From NCBI GenBank assembly GCA_964410125.1, contig CAYPGQ010000013.1:1-64000 (forward strand): a DNA stretch of 64,000 nt. Reading direction: 5' to 3'. Positions 20,315 to 29,227 of this stretch are shown here, piece after piece (position 1 is the first letter of the stretch; the number at the start of each line of letters is the position of its first letter). Source of the stretch: G020348385 sp964410125. Its GTDB lineage: Bacteria > Acidobacteriota > Aminicenantia > Aminicenantales > Aminicenantaceae. The position numbers were made by a program, and so were the translations under genes. The notes under the pieces were generated by a model. That model was not told where the DNA came from. It worked only from the letters and a program-made list of their open reading frames with translations, and made no database searches.

Positions 20315-21652
20315 ATGAAAAACACGATAAAAAAGGAACAAATCCTTGTGGTAGATGATTCCCCAGATACTCTGGAGCTACTCCAAAGAAACCTGGAGTC
20401 TAAAGGATATCGCGTCCTGACAGCTCTTAGAGCTGTGGAGGCAATCAAGGTGCTTGAGTCGGTTCCGGTCGATCTGGTTATCACAGACCTTAAAATGCCC
20501 GAAGTGGATGGCCTTTCTCTGGTGAGGCACATCCACGAAAATTATAAGAACACCGAGGTGATGATGATCACTGGCTACCCTTCGATCGAAGGGGCAGTGG
20601 AGGCTGTTAAAACCGGGGCCGAAGAATATTTGGCCAAGCCCTTTACAGACGAAGAGCTTTTTGCTTCTGTTCAACGTGTCCTCGAAAAGTTACACATCAG
20701 CAGAGGGGCCGAGAAACCGCTTCAGTTTTCCCCTGAATCCCGGCATGGTCTCATCGGCGAGTCCGAGGCTATACGAAAGGTTCTATCGGCCATCGAAAAA
20801 GCCGCATCGAACCTGGCGACCATTTTGATCACGGGAGAGAGCGGCACAGGGAAAGAACTCGTGGCCAGGGCCATCCACTACAGGAGTCCGCGGGCCTCCT
20901 CCCCTTTTGTGCCCATAAACTGCGGGGGAATCCCTGAGTCGCTGCTTGAAAGCGAACTTTTTGGGTATATCAAGGGTGCCTTCACCGGTGCGGTAGAAAC
21001 CCGAGCAGGATTTTTTCAGACTGCAGAAGGGGGCACCATATTCCTGGATGAGATCAGCGAGACAAGCCTGACGATGCAAGTGAAATTGCTTCGCGTTTTA
21101 CAGGACAAAGAAATTTTCCTGGTCGGAGCAAGACAGTCGCAGAAGGTGGATATTCGGATCATTGCCGCCACCAATAAGGATTTGCTGGCACTGGTTAAAA
21201 AGGACGAATTCCGGGAAGACCTCTACTACCGGCTCAATGTCATCACCATCGACATTCCTCCTTTGAGAGAAAGGGAGGAAGACATTTTACTGCTGGTCAA
21301 ATATTCTTCTAAAAAATTCGCAAAGGAATTCGGAAAGACTCTCCCCCGTTTCTCAGATGAGGCCCTTCAGGTTTTGAAGAGCTATGACTGGCCTGGAAAT
21401 GTAAGGGAATTGGAAAATATCATCCAGAGACTGCTCATCATGACCGAAGGGGATTCAATCGGTATTCCCGACCTTCCGTCGCTTATGCGCTTTTCTGCTC
21501 TGCAAGGAGTAAGTCCGAACCGAACCCTGGCCGAAGTGGAGGCTGAGCATATCCGCATTGTGCTGGCCAGCGTAGATGGAAATAAAACCCAGGCCGCCAA
21601 GATACTGGGAATCACTCGCAAAACGCTGCGGGATAAACTGACAAAGCGGTAA
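20315..21652 (+). CDS. NtrC-family sigma-54-dependent response regulator
   Basis: 445 residues. The receiver domain has Asp58 in DLVITDLKMPEVDG. The AAA+ domain has Walker A GESGTGKE, an intact GAFTGA sigma-54 contact loop, and WPGNVRELEN. A Fis-type helix-turn-helix ends the protein (NKTQAAKILGITRKTLRDKL). The ATG at 20315 with AGGAG eight bases upstream is chosen over a TTG overlapping the kinase stop. It should bind the two-dyad element at 18421-18460 and activate the divergent operon. It may also act on the similar sites at 29148-29185 and 39979-40018. Confidence 0.93.
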   Translation: MKNTIKKEQILVVDDSPDTLELLQRNLESKGYRVLTALRAVEAIKVLESVPVDLVITDLKMPEVDGLSLVRHIHENYKNTEVMMITGYPSIEGAVEAVKTGAEEYLAKPFTDEELFASVQRVLEKLHISRGAEKPLQFSPESRHGLIGESEAIRKVLSAIEKAASNLATILITGESGTGKELVARAIHYRSPRASSPFVPINCGGIPESLLESELFGYIKGAFTGAVETRAGFFQTAEGGTIFLDEISETSLTMQVKLLRVLQDKEIFLVGARQSQKVDIRIIAATNKDLLALVKKDEFREDLYYRLNVITIDIPPLREREEDILLLVKYSSKKFAKEFGKTLPRFSDEALQVLKSYDWPGNVRELENIIQRLLIMTEGDSIGIPDLPSLMRFSALQGVSPNRTLAEVEAEHIRIVLASVDGNKTQAAKILGITRKTLRDKLTKR

Positions 21653-21664
21653 AAATTTTCCCGG

Positions 21665-21681
21665 TGGATAAAATCTATCCA
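21665..21681. promoter_or_regulatory. Dyad after response regulator gene
   Basis: TGGATA-N5-TATCCA is a perfect inverted repeat 12 bp after the regulator stop. It could be a weak terminator (a T-rich stretch follows) or an activator site about 150 bp upstream of the sigma-54 promoter of the glutamate dehydrogenase gene. The remainder of 21653-21877 is A+T-rich and holds no gene. Confidence 0.3.
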
Positions 21682-21834
21682 TTTGATTTTAGAATTTGTT
21701 TCTCTTTTTCTATATCTTCTTAAGTCATCTAAAAAAAACATACATTCTATATTTCACCTATTTTCAATAACTTATTAGTTTTTTATCTATCGCAGCCGAA
21801 AAATATCCCATTCCGAACAACAGTAGTAACATAA

Positions 21835-21850
21835 TGGCACTGAAGTTGCA
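21835..21850 (+). promoter_or_regulatory. Sigma-54 promoter of glutamate dehydrogenase gene
   Basis: TGGCACTGAAGTTGCA is a near-perfect -24/-12 element (GG 21836-21837, GC 21848-21849, 10 bp apart). Transcription would begin near 21861, a few bases before the ribosome site AAGGAG (21865-21870). No copy of the two-dyad element seen at the permease loci was found upstream, so a different activator probably works here. Confidence 0.75.
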
Positions 21851-21877
21851 TTAGAAAAATATTCAAGGAGATAAAAA

Positions 21878-23353
21878 ATGAGTGATAAAAAACGAAAAGA
21901 CTTGGATGGGTTAAAACCCATAAGCACAACAAAAGAATGGAAAATGTTGTATTACCAGCATGGCAGGCCTGGACTGGAAGAGAGCAGTCCATACAAAGGA
22001 TTGTGCAGGCACTGTGAAATCCGGGACATCTGTTCCATTGTGAAACCGGTGACCGGGATTTGGCGATGCGAGTATTACCAAGCAAAGTCAAGCAAAAAAA
22101 CGAATCTGTATCAGAATGTAATTAAACAGCTTGAAAAAGCAGAAGACGTTATTCACTGCGACAAAGATATCTGTGAGATTCTGGCCGGAACGATGAACGA
22201 ACTGGTCGTTCATTTTCCTGTCAGAATGGATGATGGACGGGTCAAGATGTTGACCGGCTACAGGGTGCAGCATAACAATGCCCTGGGACCATTTAAGGGA
22301 GGACTTCGCTTCCACCCTATGGTTGATATCGATGAAGTAAGGGGCTTGGCCACACTTATGACCTGGAAGACGGCCCTAGTTAACATCCCGTTCGGCGGGG
22401 CAAAAGGTGGAATCCAGATTGATCCTACCGATTTCAGTCCTGAAGAAATCGAAAAGATCACAAGACGATTCACCTTTGCTCTGGGTGACAATATCGGGCC
22501 TGAATATGACATTCCAGCTCCTGATGTGAACACAAATCCTCAAATCATGGCCTGGATTCTGGACACATATATGTCCACCATGACGCCGACGGAGAGAAAC
22601 CGGTGTATACATGTTGTCACAGGTAAACCTCTTGAAGCCGGTGGAAGCCAGGGCAGGGATAAAGCTACAGGACAGGGTGTCGTTTTTCTGATTGAAAAAT
22701 GGGCGCAGGATCACGGCTTTAACCTGAACGGTGCAACTTACATCGTTCAGGGCTTCGGTAATGTGGGCTCCTGGGCTGCCCGCCTTTTGAAACATCACGG
22801 GGCGAGATTGATAGCGGTCGAGGATGTTTCGGGCGCCATACGTAAAGAAGAAGGGATCGATGCCGACAAGCTCACAGAATACGTGAGGGAGAACAAGGGC
22901 CTCGTTCAGGGCTATCCAAAAGCAGAAGCCCTTGATCATGATAAATTCTTTAGCACCAAGGCCGACATCTTTATCCCTGCCGCCCTGGAAAATCAGATAA
23001 CGGCCGATACGGCTGAAATTCTCAATGTCAGGCTGGTAGCTGAAGGCGCCAACGGCCCCACCGAACCCGAAGGCGACAAGGTTCTCCAGAGAAGGGGCAT
23101 CGATGTGATTCCCGACATTCTCTGCAATTCCGGGGGGGTTATTGTCAGCTATTTCGAGTGGCTGCAGAATAAGCGAAGTGAGTTCTGGGAAGTTGAGGAG
23201 ATCGACACCAAATTGAAAAAGATCATCGTCAGCGCCTATGAACGGGTATGTCAGGCGGCAGAAAAGTATAATACCGACATGAGAACCGCGGCCCAGATCG
23301 TAGCCATTAACAGGCTGGAAATGGTTTACAAGGAAAGAGGAATCTTCCCGTGA
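21878..23353 (+). CDS. Glu/Leu/Phe/Val-type (glutamate) dehydrogenase with N-terminal Cys motif
   Basis: 491 residues. The catalytic domain has PFKGGLRFHP and the active-site Lys region PFGGAKGGI; the nucleotide domain has the Rossmann turn QGFGNVGSWAA. It interconverts glutamate and 2-oxoglutarate plus ammonia. The usual enzyme has about 420 residues. The extra 70 N-terminal residues contain Cys43, Cys46, Cys52 and Cys64 (C-x2-C-x5-C-x11-C, followed by EYY), which look like a small metal-binding motif found elsewhere as a free-standing peptide. The ATG has AAGGAG seven bases upstream. A sigma-54 promoter directly precedes it, consistent with nitrogen control. It converges with the permease gene at 23372. 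Confidence 0.93.
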   Translation: MSDKKRKDLDGLKPISTTKEWKMLYYQHGRPGLEESSPYKGLCRHCEIRDICSIVKPVTGIWRCEYYQAKSSKKTNLYQNVIKQLEKAEDVIHCDKDICEILAGTMNELVVHFPVRMDDGRVKMLTGYRVQHNNALGPFKGGLRFHPMVDIDEVRGLATLMTWKTALVNIPFGGAKGGIQIDPTDFSPEEIEKITRRFTFALGDNIGPEYDIPAPDVNTNPQIMAWILDTYMSTMTPTERNRCIHVVTGKPLEAGGSQGRDKATGQGVVFLIEKWAQDHGFNLNGATYIVQGFGNVGSWAARLLKHHGARLIAVEDVSGAIRKEEGIDADKLTEYVRENKGLVQGYPKAEALDHDKFFSTKADIFIPAALENQITADTAEILNVRLVAEGANGPTEPEGDKVLQRRGIDVIPDILCNSGGVIVSYFEWLQNKRSEFWEVEEIDTKLKKIIVSAYERVCQAAEKYNTDMRTAAQIVAINRLEMVYKERGIFP

Positions 23354-23371
23354 TCTTGAGTCTTACCTAAT

Positions 23372-26011
23372 TTACTCGTAGCGCAATGACTCAACCGGGT
23401 TGGCGGTGGCCGCTCGGATGGCCTGGTAGCTCACGGCAAATGTTGCGATGAAAAGAGCGATTGCTGCGGAAAAAATAAAGATTTCCAGGCCGAGTTCAGT
23501 CCGGTAGGCAAACCGTCGAAGCCAACTTCTGGTCACAAAAAATGCGACCGGCCATGCGATCAAGTTGGCAATCAAGACCCACTTGGCAAACTCTTTGACC
23601 ATCAAGACTACCAGACCTGAAACTTTGGCTCCCAATATTTTCCGGATACCTATCTCTTTGGTCCTCTGCTCAGCAGTGAACGACGCCAGTCCAAATAGGC
23701 CCAAACAAGCGATAAAAACTGTCAATATAGTGAAATACAGGAATATTTTCTCTACCCGATGCTCTGTCTGGTACCAGTTTTTGATATTTTCATCGATAAA
23801 CCCATACCGGAACGGGATGTGTGTCCCAACAAACTTATCCCATTTTGTCTTCAGGAATGACAGGACATCAGCTATATTCTCAGGACGGTACTTCACGAAC
23901 ACGAAAAATCCTTGTGTTGGTTGTAGGGCTACAGGCGCGATGGGATTATGGAGTGAAGATCCGTGGAAATCCTTCACGATTCCGATGATTGTCCCTTTTT
24001 GGCCCCTGAAAGAAAACCATTTTCCGACAGGTTCTTCTATCTCCATCGCTGCAATGGCTGTTTCATTCAAAACCCAGTTCTGGTCGTCATCGGCAAACTC
24101 GGAAGAAAAAAAGCGTCCCTCTGCCATTTTCAGGTTAAAAACTTTTATATAATCATAGCCACACGATCCTTGCGCTATCTTGACCTCCAATGAGGGATCT
24201 CTTCCCTCCCAGTCGACCTCGGTTGTCCCCCACTCTCCTGCTGGAGGGGGGAAACCTCTGCACACTGCCTGGATGCTGGGATTCTGCAGCAACTCGCTTT
24301 TTGCGGCCTCAAAGTTCGTCTCGTATTCATTATAACCAGCAAATGAAATGATGTGTTCGGTATCATATCCCAGGTCTTTGTTTTGCATAAAACGGAGCTG
24401 AAGGTAGATCACGGCCGTGCAGATGATAAGTCCTATCGTAAACGTAAACTGCAGGACGACCAAGACTTTCCGCAATGCACCTCCGCGATTTATGCCCTGT
24501 TGACCGATATTTTTAATGACCCTGACAGGCTGGAAAGAAGATAGGAATATCGCAGGATAACTCCCGGAAATAAGGCTTGTCGCCAGCAAAATAATACACA
24601 GACCGACCAGAATTTGCCAGTTCCCTGATTGAAGCAGGCTCAATTCTTTTCCAGCCAACTGGCTGAATGCTGGCAGCATCAGTTCCACCAGGAGTACAGC
24701 AGCAAGCAAGCCTATGAAGGTTAATAAGGCCGATTCTCCTAAAAATTGCCGGATAAGGTCTGATCTCCTGGCACCGACGACCTTGCGCATACCCACTTCT
24801 TTGGCGCGAGCGGTGGAACGGGCAGTGGAGAGATTCATAAAGTTAATGCAAGCAAGAATAAGTATGCAAAAAGCGGTCAAAGAAAAGATGTAAACGTATG
24901 CGATGTTTCCTTTGTCGGGATAGGCAAGCATCCAGGTATTGATTCCCGTAGAGCGGAGGTGGAGGTCTTTGAGCGGCTGGAGATAAACACTCCCCTTGAG
25001 TTCGGGAAGGTGCTTCGTGACGATGTTCTTCATCTTATTGTTGACCTCTGCAATATCGGCGTCTTTTCGGAGGGTGACATACGTCGCAAACTGCGTGTAA
25101 TCCCACTTGTCTAACTTTGATTCCCGCCATTCTGTCATGTTGATAGCTGGAAAAGCGAATGTGAAATGGAGGTGGGAATTACGGGGGATGTTTGCGATAA
25201 TTCCTGTCACGGTCATATCCGTGCTATTCAACTTTATGACTTTTCCCATCGGATCCTCATCGCCGAAGATTTTATCCGCTAGATCTTTTGTAAGAATGAT
25301 AGAATAACGGTCTTCCAGAGCAGTCTTTGGATTACCACTGATAAACGGAAATGAAAAAATTTGAAAGAATGTCGGGTCCACAGCAGCCAAGTACTCCTCC
25401 AAAAAGCGATTTTCTTCGAGGCTGAGATTCCATCTCGGCCATCCCGCCTGCACCCGGGCAAATTGCAATACTTCTGGCAGTTCCTCGACCATGGCCTGAC
25501 CCAATGGGGCTGGAGAACCTGCTAGTAAAAAAGTTTTACCTCCAGAAGTGTCTTCGGTGTTGATGCGGTAGATCTGACTGGCATTTTTGTGGAATCTGTC
25601 ATAGCTTAACTCATCCTGAACCCATATCAGCATCAAAATGCAGGCAGCCATTCCCACAGCTAGACCTGCGATGTTGATAAAAGAATGTCCCTTATGTCTT
25701 CTAATTCGCCGGAACGCAACCTTGAGATAATTAAATACAAGGATAGGCATAAAACGAGACGGATTCCAGGGCGGACGTCCATTGATATTCCTAGTATCAG
25801 TTTTGAAATATTCAGCCCCGATACTATCTACGTGGCCGATCTTCCCCAAACTTTTTTTAAATGCCTCCTCTTCAGAAATTCCTTTTTTGCTGTGATTTTC
25901 AAATTCATCCCGCAGATGTGATTCTATTTCTTCAAGGTATCCATCTTCTATCGCTTGGTTCTTTCTTAGTGTATTCCGCCACTGTTTAATGGCTTTTTCC
26001 AAATCAAACAT
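23372..26011 (-). CDS. Duplicated MacB/FtsX-type permease with N-terminal prefix domain (type 1)
   Basis: 879 residues. The first 70 or so are a soluble helical prefix (EIESHLRDEFENHSKKGIS region) of the kind found on permeases of Acidobacteriota-type genomes next to PadR genes. The duplicated FtsX body follows with ARAKEVGMRKVVGARR and RTKEIGIRKILGAKVSG, and ends NPVESLRYE. The ATG has AGGAG six bases upstream. It is second in an operon led by PadR (28695) and the paralogue at 26055, separated from the latter by 43 bp that contain a REP-like repeat. No ATPase lies in this operon. Confidence 0.88.
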   Translation of the reverse strand: MFDLEKAIKQWRNTLRKNQAIEDGYLEEIESHLRDEFENHSKKGISEEEAFKKSLGKIGHVDSIGAEYFKTDTRNINGRPPWNPSRFMPILVFNYLKVAFRRIRRHKGHSFINIAGLAVGMAACILMLIWVQDELSYDRFHKNASQIYRINTEDTSGGKTFLLAGSPAPLGQAMVEELPEVLQFARVQAGWPRWNLSLEENRFLEEYLAAVDPTFFQIFSFPFISGNPKTALEDRYSIILTKDLADKIFGDEDPMGKVIKLNSTDMTVTGIIANIPRNSHLHFTFAFPAINMTEWRESKLDKWDYTQFATYVTLRKDADIAEVNNKMKNIVTKHLPELKGSVYLQPLKDLHLRSTGINTWMLAYPDKGNIAYVYIFSLTAFCILILACINFMNLSTARSTARAKEVGMRKVVGARRSDLIRQFLGESALLTFIGLLAAVLLVELMLPAFSQLAGKELSLLQSGNWQILVGLCIILLATSLISGSYPAIFLSSFQPVRVIKNIGQQGINRGGALRKVLVVLQFTFTIGLIICTAVIYLQLRFMQNKDLGYDTEHIISFAGYNEYETNFEAAKSELLQNPSIQAVCRGFPPPAGEWGTTEVDWEGRDPSLEVKIAQGSCGYDYIKVFNLKMAEGRFFSSEFADDDQNWVLNETAIAAMEIEEPVGKWFSFRGQKGTIIGIVKDFHGSSLHNPIAPVALQPTQGFFVFVKYRPENIADVLSFLKTKWDKFVGTHIPFRYGFIDENIKNWYQTEHRVEKIFLYFTILTVFIACLGLFGLASFTAEQRTKEIGIRKILGAKVSGLVVLMVKEFAKWVLIANLIAWPVAFFVTRSWLRRFAYRTELGLEIFIFSAAIALFIATFAVSYQAIRAATANPVESLRYE

Positions 26012-26025
26012 GTTTATCTCCTAAT

Positions 26026-26050
26026 ATTGCTTCACTCCATTCGCAATGAC
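26026..26050. repeat. Short dispersed palindromic (REP-like) repeat
   Basis: ATTGC and GCAAT arms flank TTCACTCCATTC, followed by GAC. A near copy with ACG in place of CCA lies at 37281-37300. Its place in the 43 bp between two co-transcribed permease genes suggests a REP-type element that may affect mRNA stability. Confidence 0.5.
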
Positions 26051-26054
26051 AAAG

Positions 26055-28667
26055 TCATTCATACCTCAATGCTTTTATAGGATCGGCCGCGGCCGCTCTT
26101 ATGGTTTGATAGCTGACTATAATAATCGCGATAACAAGCGCCATTGCACCAGCCAGTAAAAATATCCACCATTCGATCCCGATCCGGAAGGCGAAATTTG
26201 CCAGCCATTTGGTCAAAGCAAAATAAGCTAAGGGCCAGGCGATTATGTTGGCCAACAACACCCATTTAGTGAAATCCTTGGTGAGCATGAAAATGATTTG
26301 AGGCACCGATGAACCCAGCACTTTGCGGATACCGATCTCTTTCGTGCGTCTCTCCACTGAAAAAGAGGCCAACGCCAGCAGTCCGAGGCAGGAAATGAAT
26401 ATGGCCAGAAAGGAAACGTATTGCGTCAGCTTTCCTGTGAGCTGTTCGTTTCCATAAAGCTTATTCATCTCTTCATCCAGAAAATAATGGACAAAAGGAT
26501 CGTTCGGAACGATCTCCCTGATCTTGGCCCCGATGTGGCCGATAGTTTGGGCAATATTTTCCGATCGAATTTTGATATACAAAAAATTGCTCATCCCCTG
26601 GCTGTATCGTTCCAGCGGTAACAATACAAAGGGTTTGATCTCGGCATGAAGGGATTGAGTGTTGAAATCTCTCACAACGCCAACGATCGTTCTCGAGCCC
26701 TCCCGCTCTGTGCCAGGACTCCAGATTATCTTTTTGCCGATAGGATCTTCCATCCCCATGGCCATGACGGCAGCCTCATTAACGACACAGGATTCTGAAG
26801 CATCGGCCGGAAAATCTTGGGATAAAAATCGTCCTCGAACCATTTCCAGCCCGAGGGTATCGGTATAATCATAATCCACATAATTTTGGCCTATAACAAA
26901 TTCAAGCTCTGTGGTTTTTCCGGTCCAGGACATGCCAATGCTGCCCTCCGAGCTCTCCCAATTAAAGGGACTGAACGCCCCGAAGGTTACACCCTGGACT
27001 TCTGGGAACTGTAGGAGTTCCTCTTTAACGATCTGATTTCTCTGCTTCAATTCGCCCATGGATTCCACAACAACGACATGCTCCTTATCGAATCCCAGAT
27101 CCCTATTTCTGATGTAATCCATCTGTTGATGGATAACCACAACGCAGATCACAAAAAATATGGAAAAGGCGAATTGTGCGACAACAAGCATTTTTCTCAG
27201 AGACGCTCCCTTTGTGCCGGATTTTTTGGTCGAGAATTGTCCTTTGATTATGACCACAGGATGGATGGCGGAAAGAAAAAAAGCCGGATAACCTCCCGCT
27301 AAAAGACCCGTCAATAATGCTATAGCCATCATAATCACGATAAATTTTCCTGTAAAACTCAACGTGAGATGAGCGCCTAGCATAGCGTTAATCGATGGGA
27401 GAATCGCCTGAACAAGAAATAACGCTAGAACAATTCCCATTATGGCCATCACTATGGATTCTGTTAAAAACTGCTTGATAAGCTGTGTTCGGTTGGACCC
27501 GACGACTTTTTTTATCCCTATCTCTTTGAACCGCTTCTCTGAACGGGCTGTTGACAGGTTCATAAAATTGATACAGGCGATTAGAAGCACAATCAAGGAC
27601 ATAACGGAGAAAATGTAGACATAAACGATCTGGCCCACTCCTCTTGGTAAATAAAGATGAATTCTTTTTAACGGCTGTAGATGCAGAACATATCTACTCT
27701 CGGGCCTGTGAATTTCCAGAACTCCTGAGATCTTTCTACTCACTTCCTGATAGGAACTGTTCGGGTTCAGCATGACATAGCTCCAACCGGAATTGTTGTT
27801 CCAGGTTTTCATCCAGTCGTATCCGATCTCATACGGGATTAAAAAATCGAACTGAAGATGAGAATTTGGAGGCACATTTTGAATGACTCCGGTGACTTCC
27901 AGGTCTATTTTCTTAGAGAAAACATAGTAGCTGATCGTTTTCCCTAGCGGATTATCATCACCAAAAAATTTATCGGCCAGGTCCTCTGTTATCACGATTG
28001 AATGGGGCTTATCGAGAGCTGTTTGAGGATTTCCTTTGATAAAAGGGAAAGTGAATATCTCGAAAAAAGAGGGATCCACATAACTTCCCGTGCTCAAATA
28101 GCTTTTGTTTCCAAAAGCGACTTTTCTTTTCCAATGTTTGTAATTTGTGGCGTCGATAATTTCAGGATAATTGTCTTTTAAATACTCTGTCAGCGGGCCC
28201 GGCAGATATATCGCAGATCCTTCGAACAACTCATTTGTGTAATACACACGGCAAATCTGGTCAGCATTTTCATGAAACCGGTCAAAGCTCCTCTGGTCCT
28301 GAACCCAGAGAAAAATGAGGATGGTGCAGGCCATCCCGATGGCCAATCCCACGATGTTGATAAATGTATAACCCTTTTCTCTTTTTATCCTGCGAATGGC
28401 GACCTTCAGATAATTCCAGATGAGGTCAGGCATGAAAAGAGGGCGACGCGCATCAGTTTTATGGAATTCCTCCCCGATTCTGTCAGTATGTCCGATTTCT
28501 TCAGTGGATATTCGATAGGCTTCTTCCTCGCTTATTCCTTGTCTTATTTTATCCTCGATGACATCCCTCAAATGAGATTCCATTTCTTGTATGTATCCAT
28601 CTTCCATCGCTTCGTTTTTTCTCAGGTTTTTTCGCCACTGTTTTATGGCTTTTTCCAGCTCGAACAT
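26055..28667 (-). CDS. Duplicated MacB/FtsX-type permease with N-terminal prefix domain (type 1)
   Basis: 870 residues. The N-terminal prefix (LEKAIKQWRKNLRKN, then MESHLRDVIEDKIRQGISEE) is very similar to that of the gene at 23372, so the two arose by tandem duplication. The body has the two FtsX halves (EKRFKEIGIKKVVGSNR and RTKEIGIRKVLGSSVPQ) and the terminal DPIKALRYE. The start has AGGAGG five bases upstream. It follows the PadR gene by 27 bp and shares its sigma-54 promoter at 29068-29083. Confidence 0.88.
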   Translation of the reverse strand: MFELEKAIKQWRKNLRKNEAMEDGYIQEMESHLRDVIEDKIRQGISEEEAYRISTEEIGHTDRIGEEFHKTDARRPLFMPDLIWNYLKVAIRRIKREKGYTFINIVGLAIGMACTILIFLWVQDQRSFDRFHENADQICRVYYTNELFEGSAIYLPGPLTEYLKDNYPEIIDATNYKHWKRKVAFGNKSYLSTGSYVDPSFFEIFTFPFIKGNPQTALDKPHSIVITEDLADKFFGDDNPLGKTISYYVFSKKIDLEVTGVIQNVPPNSHLQFDFLIPYEIGYDWMKTWNNNSGWSYVMLNPNSSYQEVSRKISGVLEIHRPESRYVLHLQPLKRIHLYLPRGVGQIVYVYIFSVMSLIVLLIACINFMNLSTARSEKRFKEIGIKKVVGSNRTQLIKQFLTESIVMAIMGIVLALFLVQAILPSINAMLGAHLTLSFTGKFIVIMMAIALLTGLLAGGYPAFFLSAIHPVVIIKGQFSTKKSGTKGASLRKMLVVAQFAFSIFFVICVVVIHQQMDYIRNRDLGFDKEHVVVVESMGELKQRNQIVKEELLQFPEVQGVTFGAFSPFNWESSEGSIGMSWTGKTTELEFVIGQNYVDYDYTDTLGLEMVRGRFLSQDFPADASESCVVNEAAVMAMGMEDPIGKKIIWSPGTEREGSRTIVGVVRDFNTQSLHAEIKPFVLLPLERYSQGMSNFLYIKIRSENIAQTIGHIGAKIREIVPNDPFVHYFLDEEMNKLYGNEQLTGKLTQYVSFLAIFISCLGLLALASFSVERRTKEIGIRKVLGSSVPQIIFMLTKDFTKWVLLANIIAWPLAYFALTKWLANFAFRIGIEWWIFLLAGAMALVIAIIIVSYQTIRAAAADPIKALRYE

Positions 28668-28694
28668 TTTGTCCTCCTACACATCATAATGATA

Positions 28695-29027
28695 TTATGC
28701 GGGAATAGGCTTCCATAACTTGGATAGCGCTTCATGCACGCTGAGCCACTGTTTGCGCTCCTTTTCCAGCTCTTCCCTACCCTTTTCCGTCAGCATGTAA
28801 TACTTGCGAAGTCTTCCTCCATTGGATATTTTCCATTGAGAGCGGATGAACTCGTCCTTCTCCAGCCTGTGAAGCACGGGATAGAGCATGCCGTCCGACC
28901 ACTCCAGCTTTCCACCGGAGAGATCCTTCACTTTCTGGATGATCTGATAGCCGTAGTTTTCGCCACTCATAAGAATGGACAAGATCATCGGTTTTGTAGA
29001 TGCTGCAACCAATGCTTTTGAAATCAT
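28695..29027 (-). CDS. PadR-family transcriptional regulator
   Basis: 110 residues forming the PadR winged helix: MILSILMSGENYGYQIIQKV, then the wing SNGGRLRKYYMLTEKGREEL, then a short C-terminal dimerisation helix. PadR proteins are usually repressors that respond to small ligands, and many regulate a neighbouring transporter. GAGG lies six bases before the ATG at 29027. It heads the operon with the permeases at 26055 and 23372 and lies just behind a strong sigma-54 promoter. Sigma-54 control of a PadR-permease unit is unusual and suggests two layers of regulation. Confidence 0.9.
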   Translation of the reverse strand: MISKALVAASTKPMILSILMSGENYGYQIIQKVKDLSGGKLEWSDGMLYPVLHRLEKDEFIRSQWKISNGGRLRKYYMLTEKGREELEKERKQWLSVHEALSKLWKPIPA

Positions 29028-29067
29028 TTTATACCTCTCATCACTAGATACCTAACGTCTCTATGTA

Positions 29068-29083
29068 TGCAAAAAATGTGCCA
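29068..29083 (-). promoter_or_regulatory. Sigma-54 promoter of the PadR/permease operon
   Basis: The minus strand reads TGGCACATTTTTTGCA, with GG at 29082-29081 and GC at 29070-29069, 10 bp apart: a full consensus match. The start of transcription would be near 29057, 30 bases before the PadR start codon. The two-dyad element at 29148-29185 lies upstream. Confidence 0.75.
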
Positions 29084-29147
29084 CAACCAAATTTCTCTGA
29101 AACTCAGAGGTGGTTAAAGTGAGAGGTTAAAAAAGATGTAAAAAAAC

Positions 29148-29185
29148 TGTACGATTTAGAAACACGAAATGTCCGTAATCGGACA
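29148..29185. promoter_or_regulatory. Two-dyad upstream activating element, copy 3 (diverged)
   Basis: TGTACGATTTAGAAACA (29148-29164) resembles the first dyad of copies 1 and 2. TGTCC-N6-GGACA (29170-29185) is a perfect dyad with the same 6-bp spacer and differs from TGTTC-N6-GAACA by one symmetric base change per arm. The two start 22 bp apart, as in the other copies. Confidence 0.55.
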
Positions 29186-29227
29186 TAGCCCAATAAATAT
29201 GAGACACATTCTATGAAATAAGATAAA

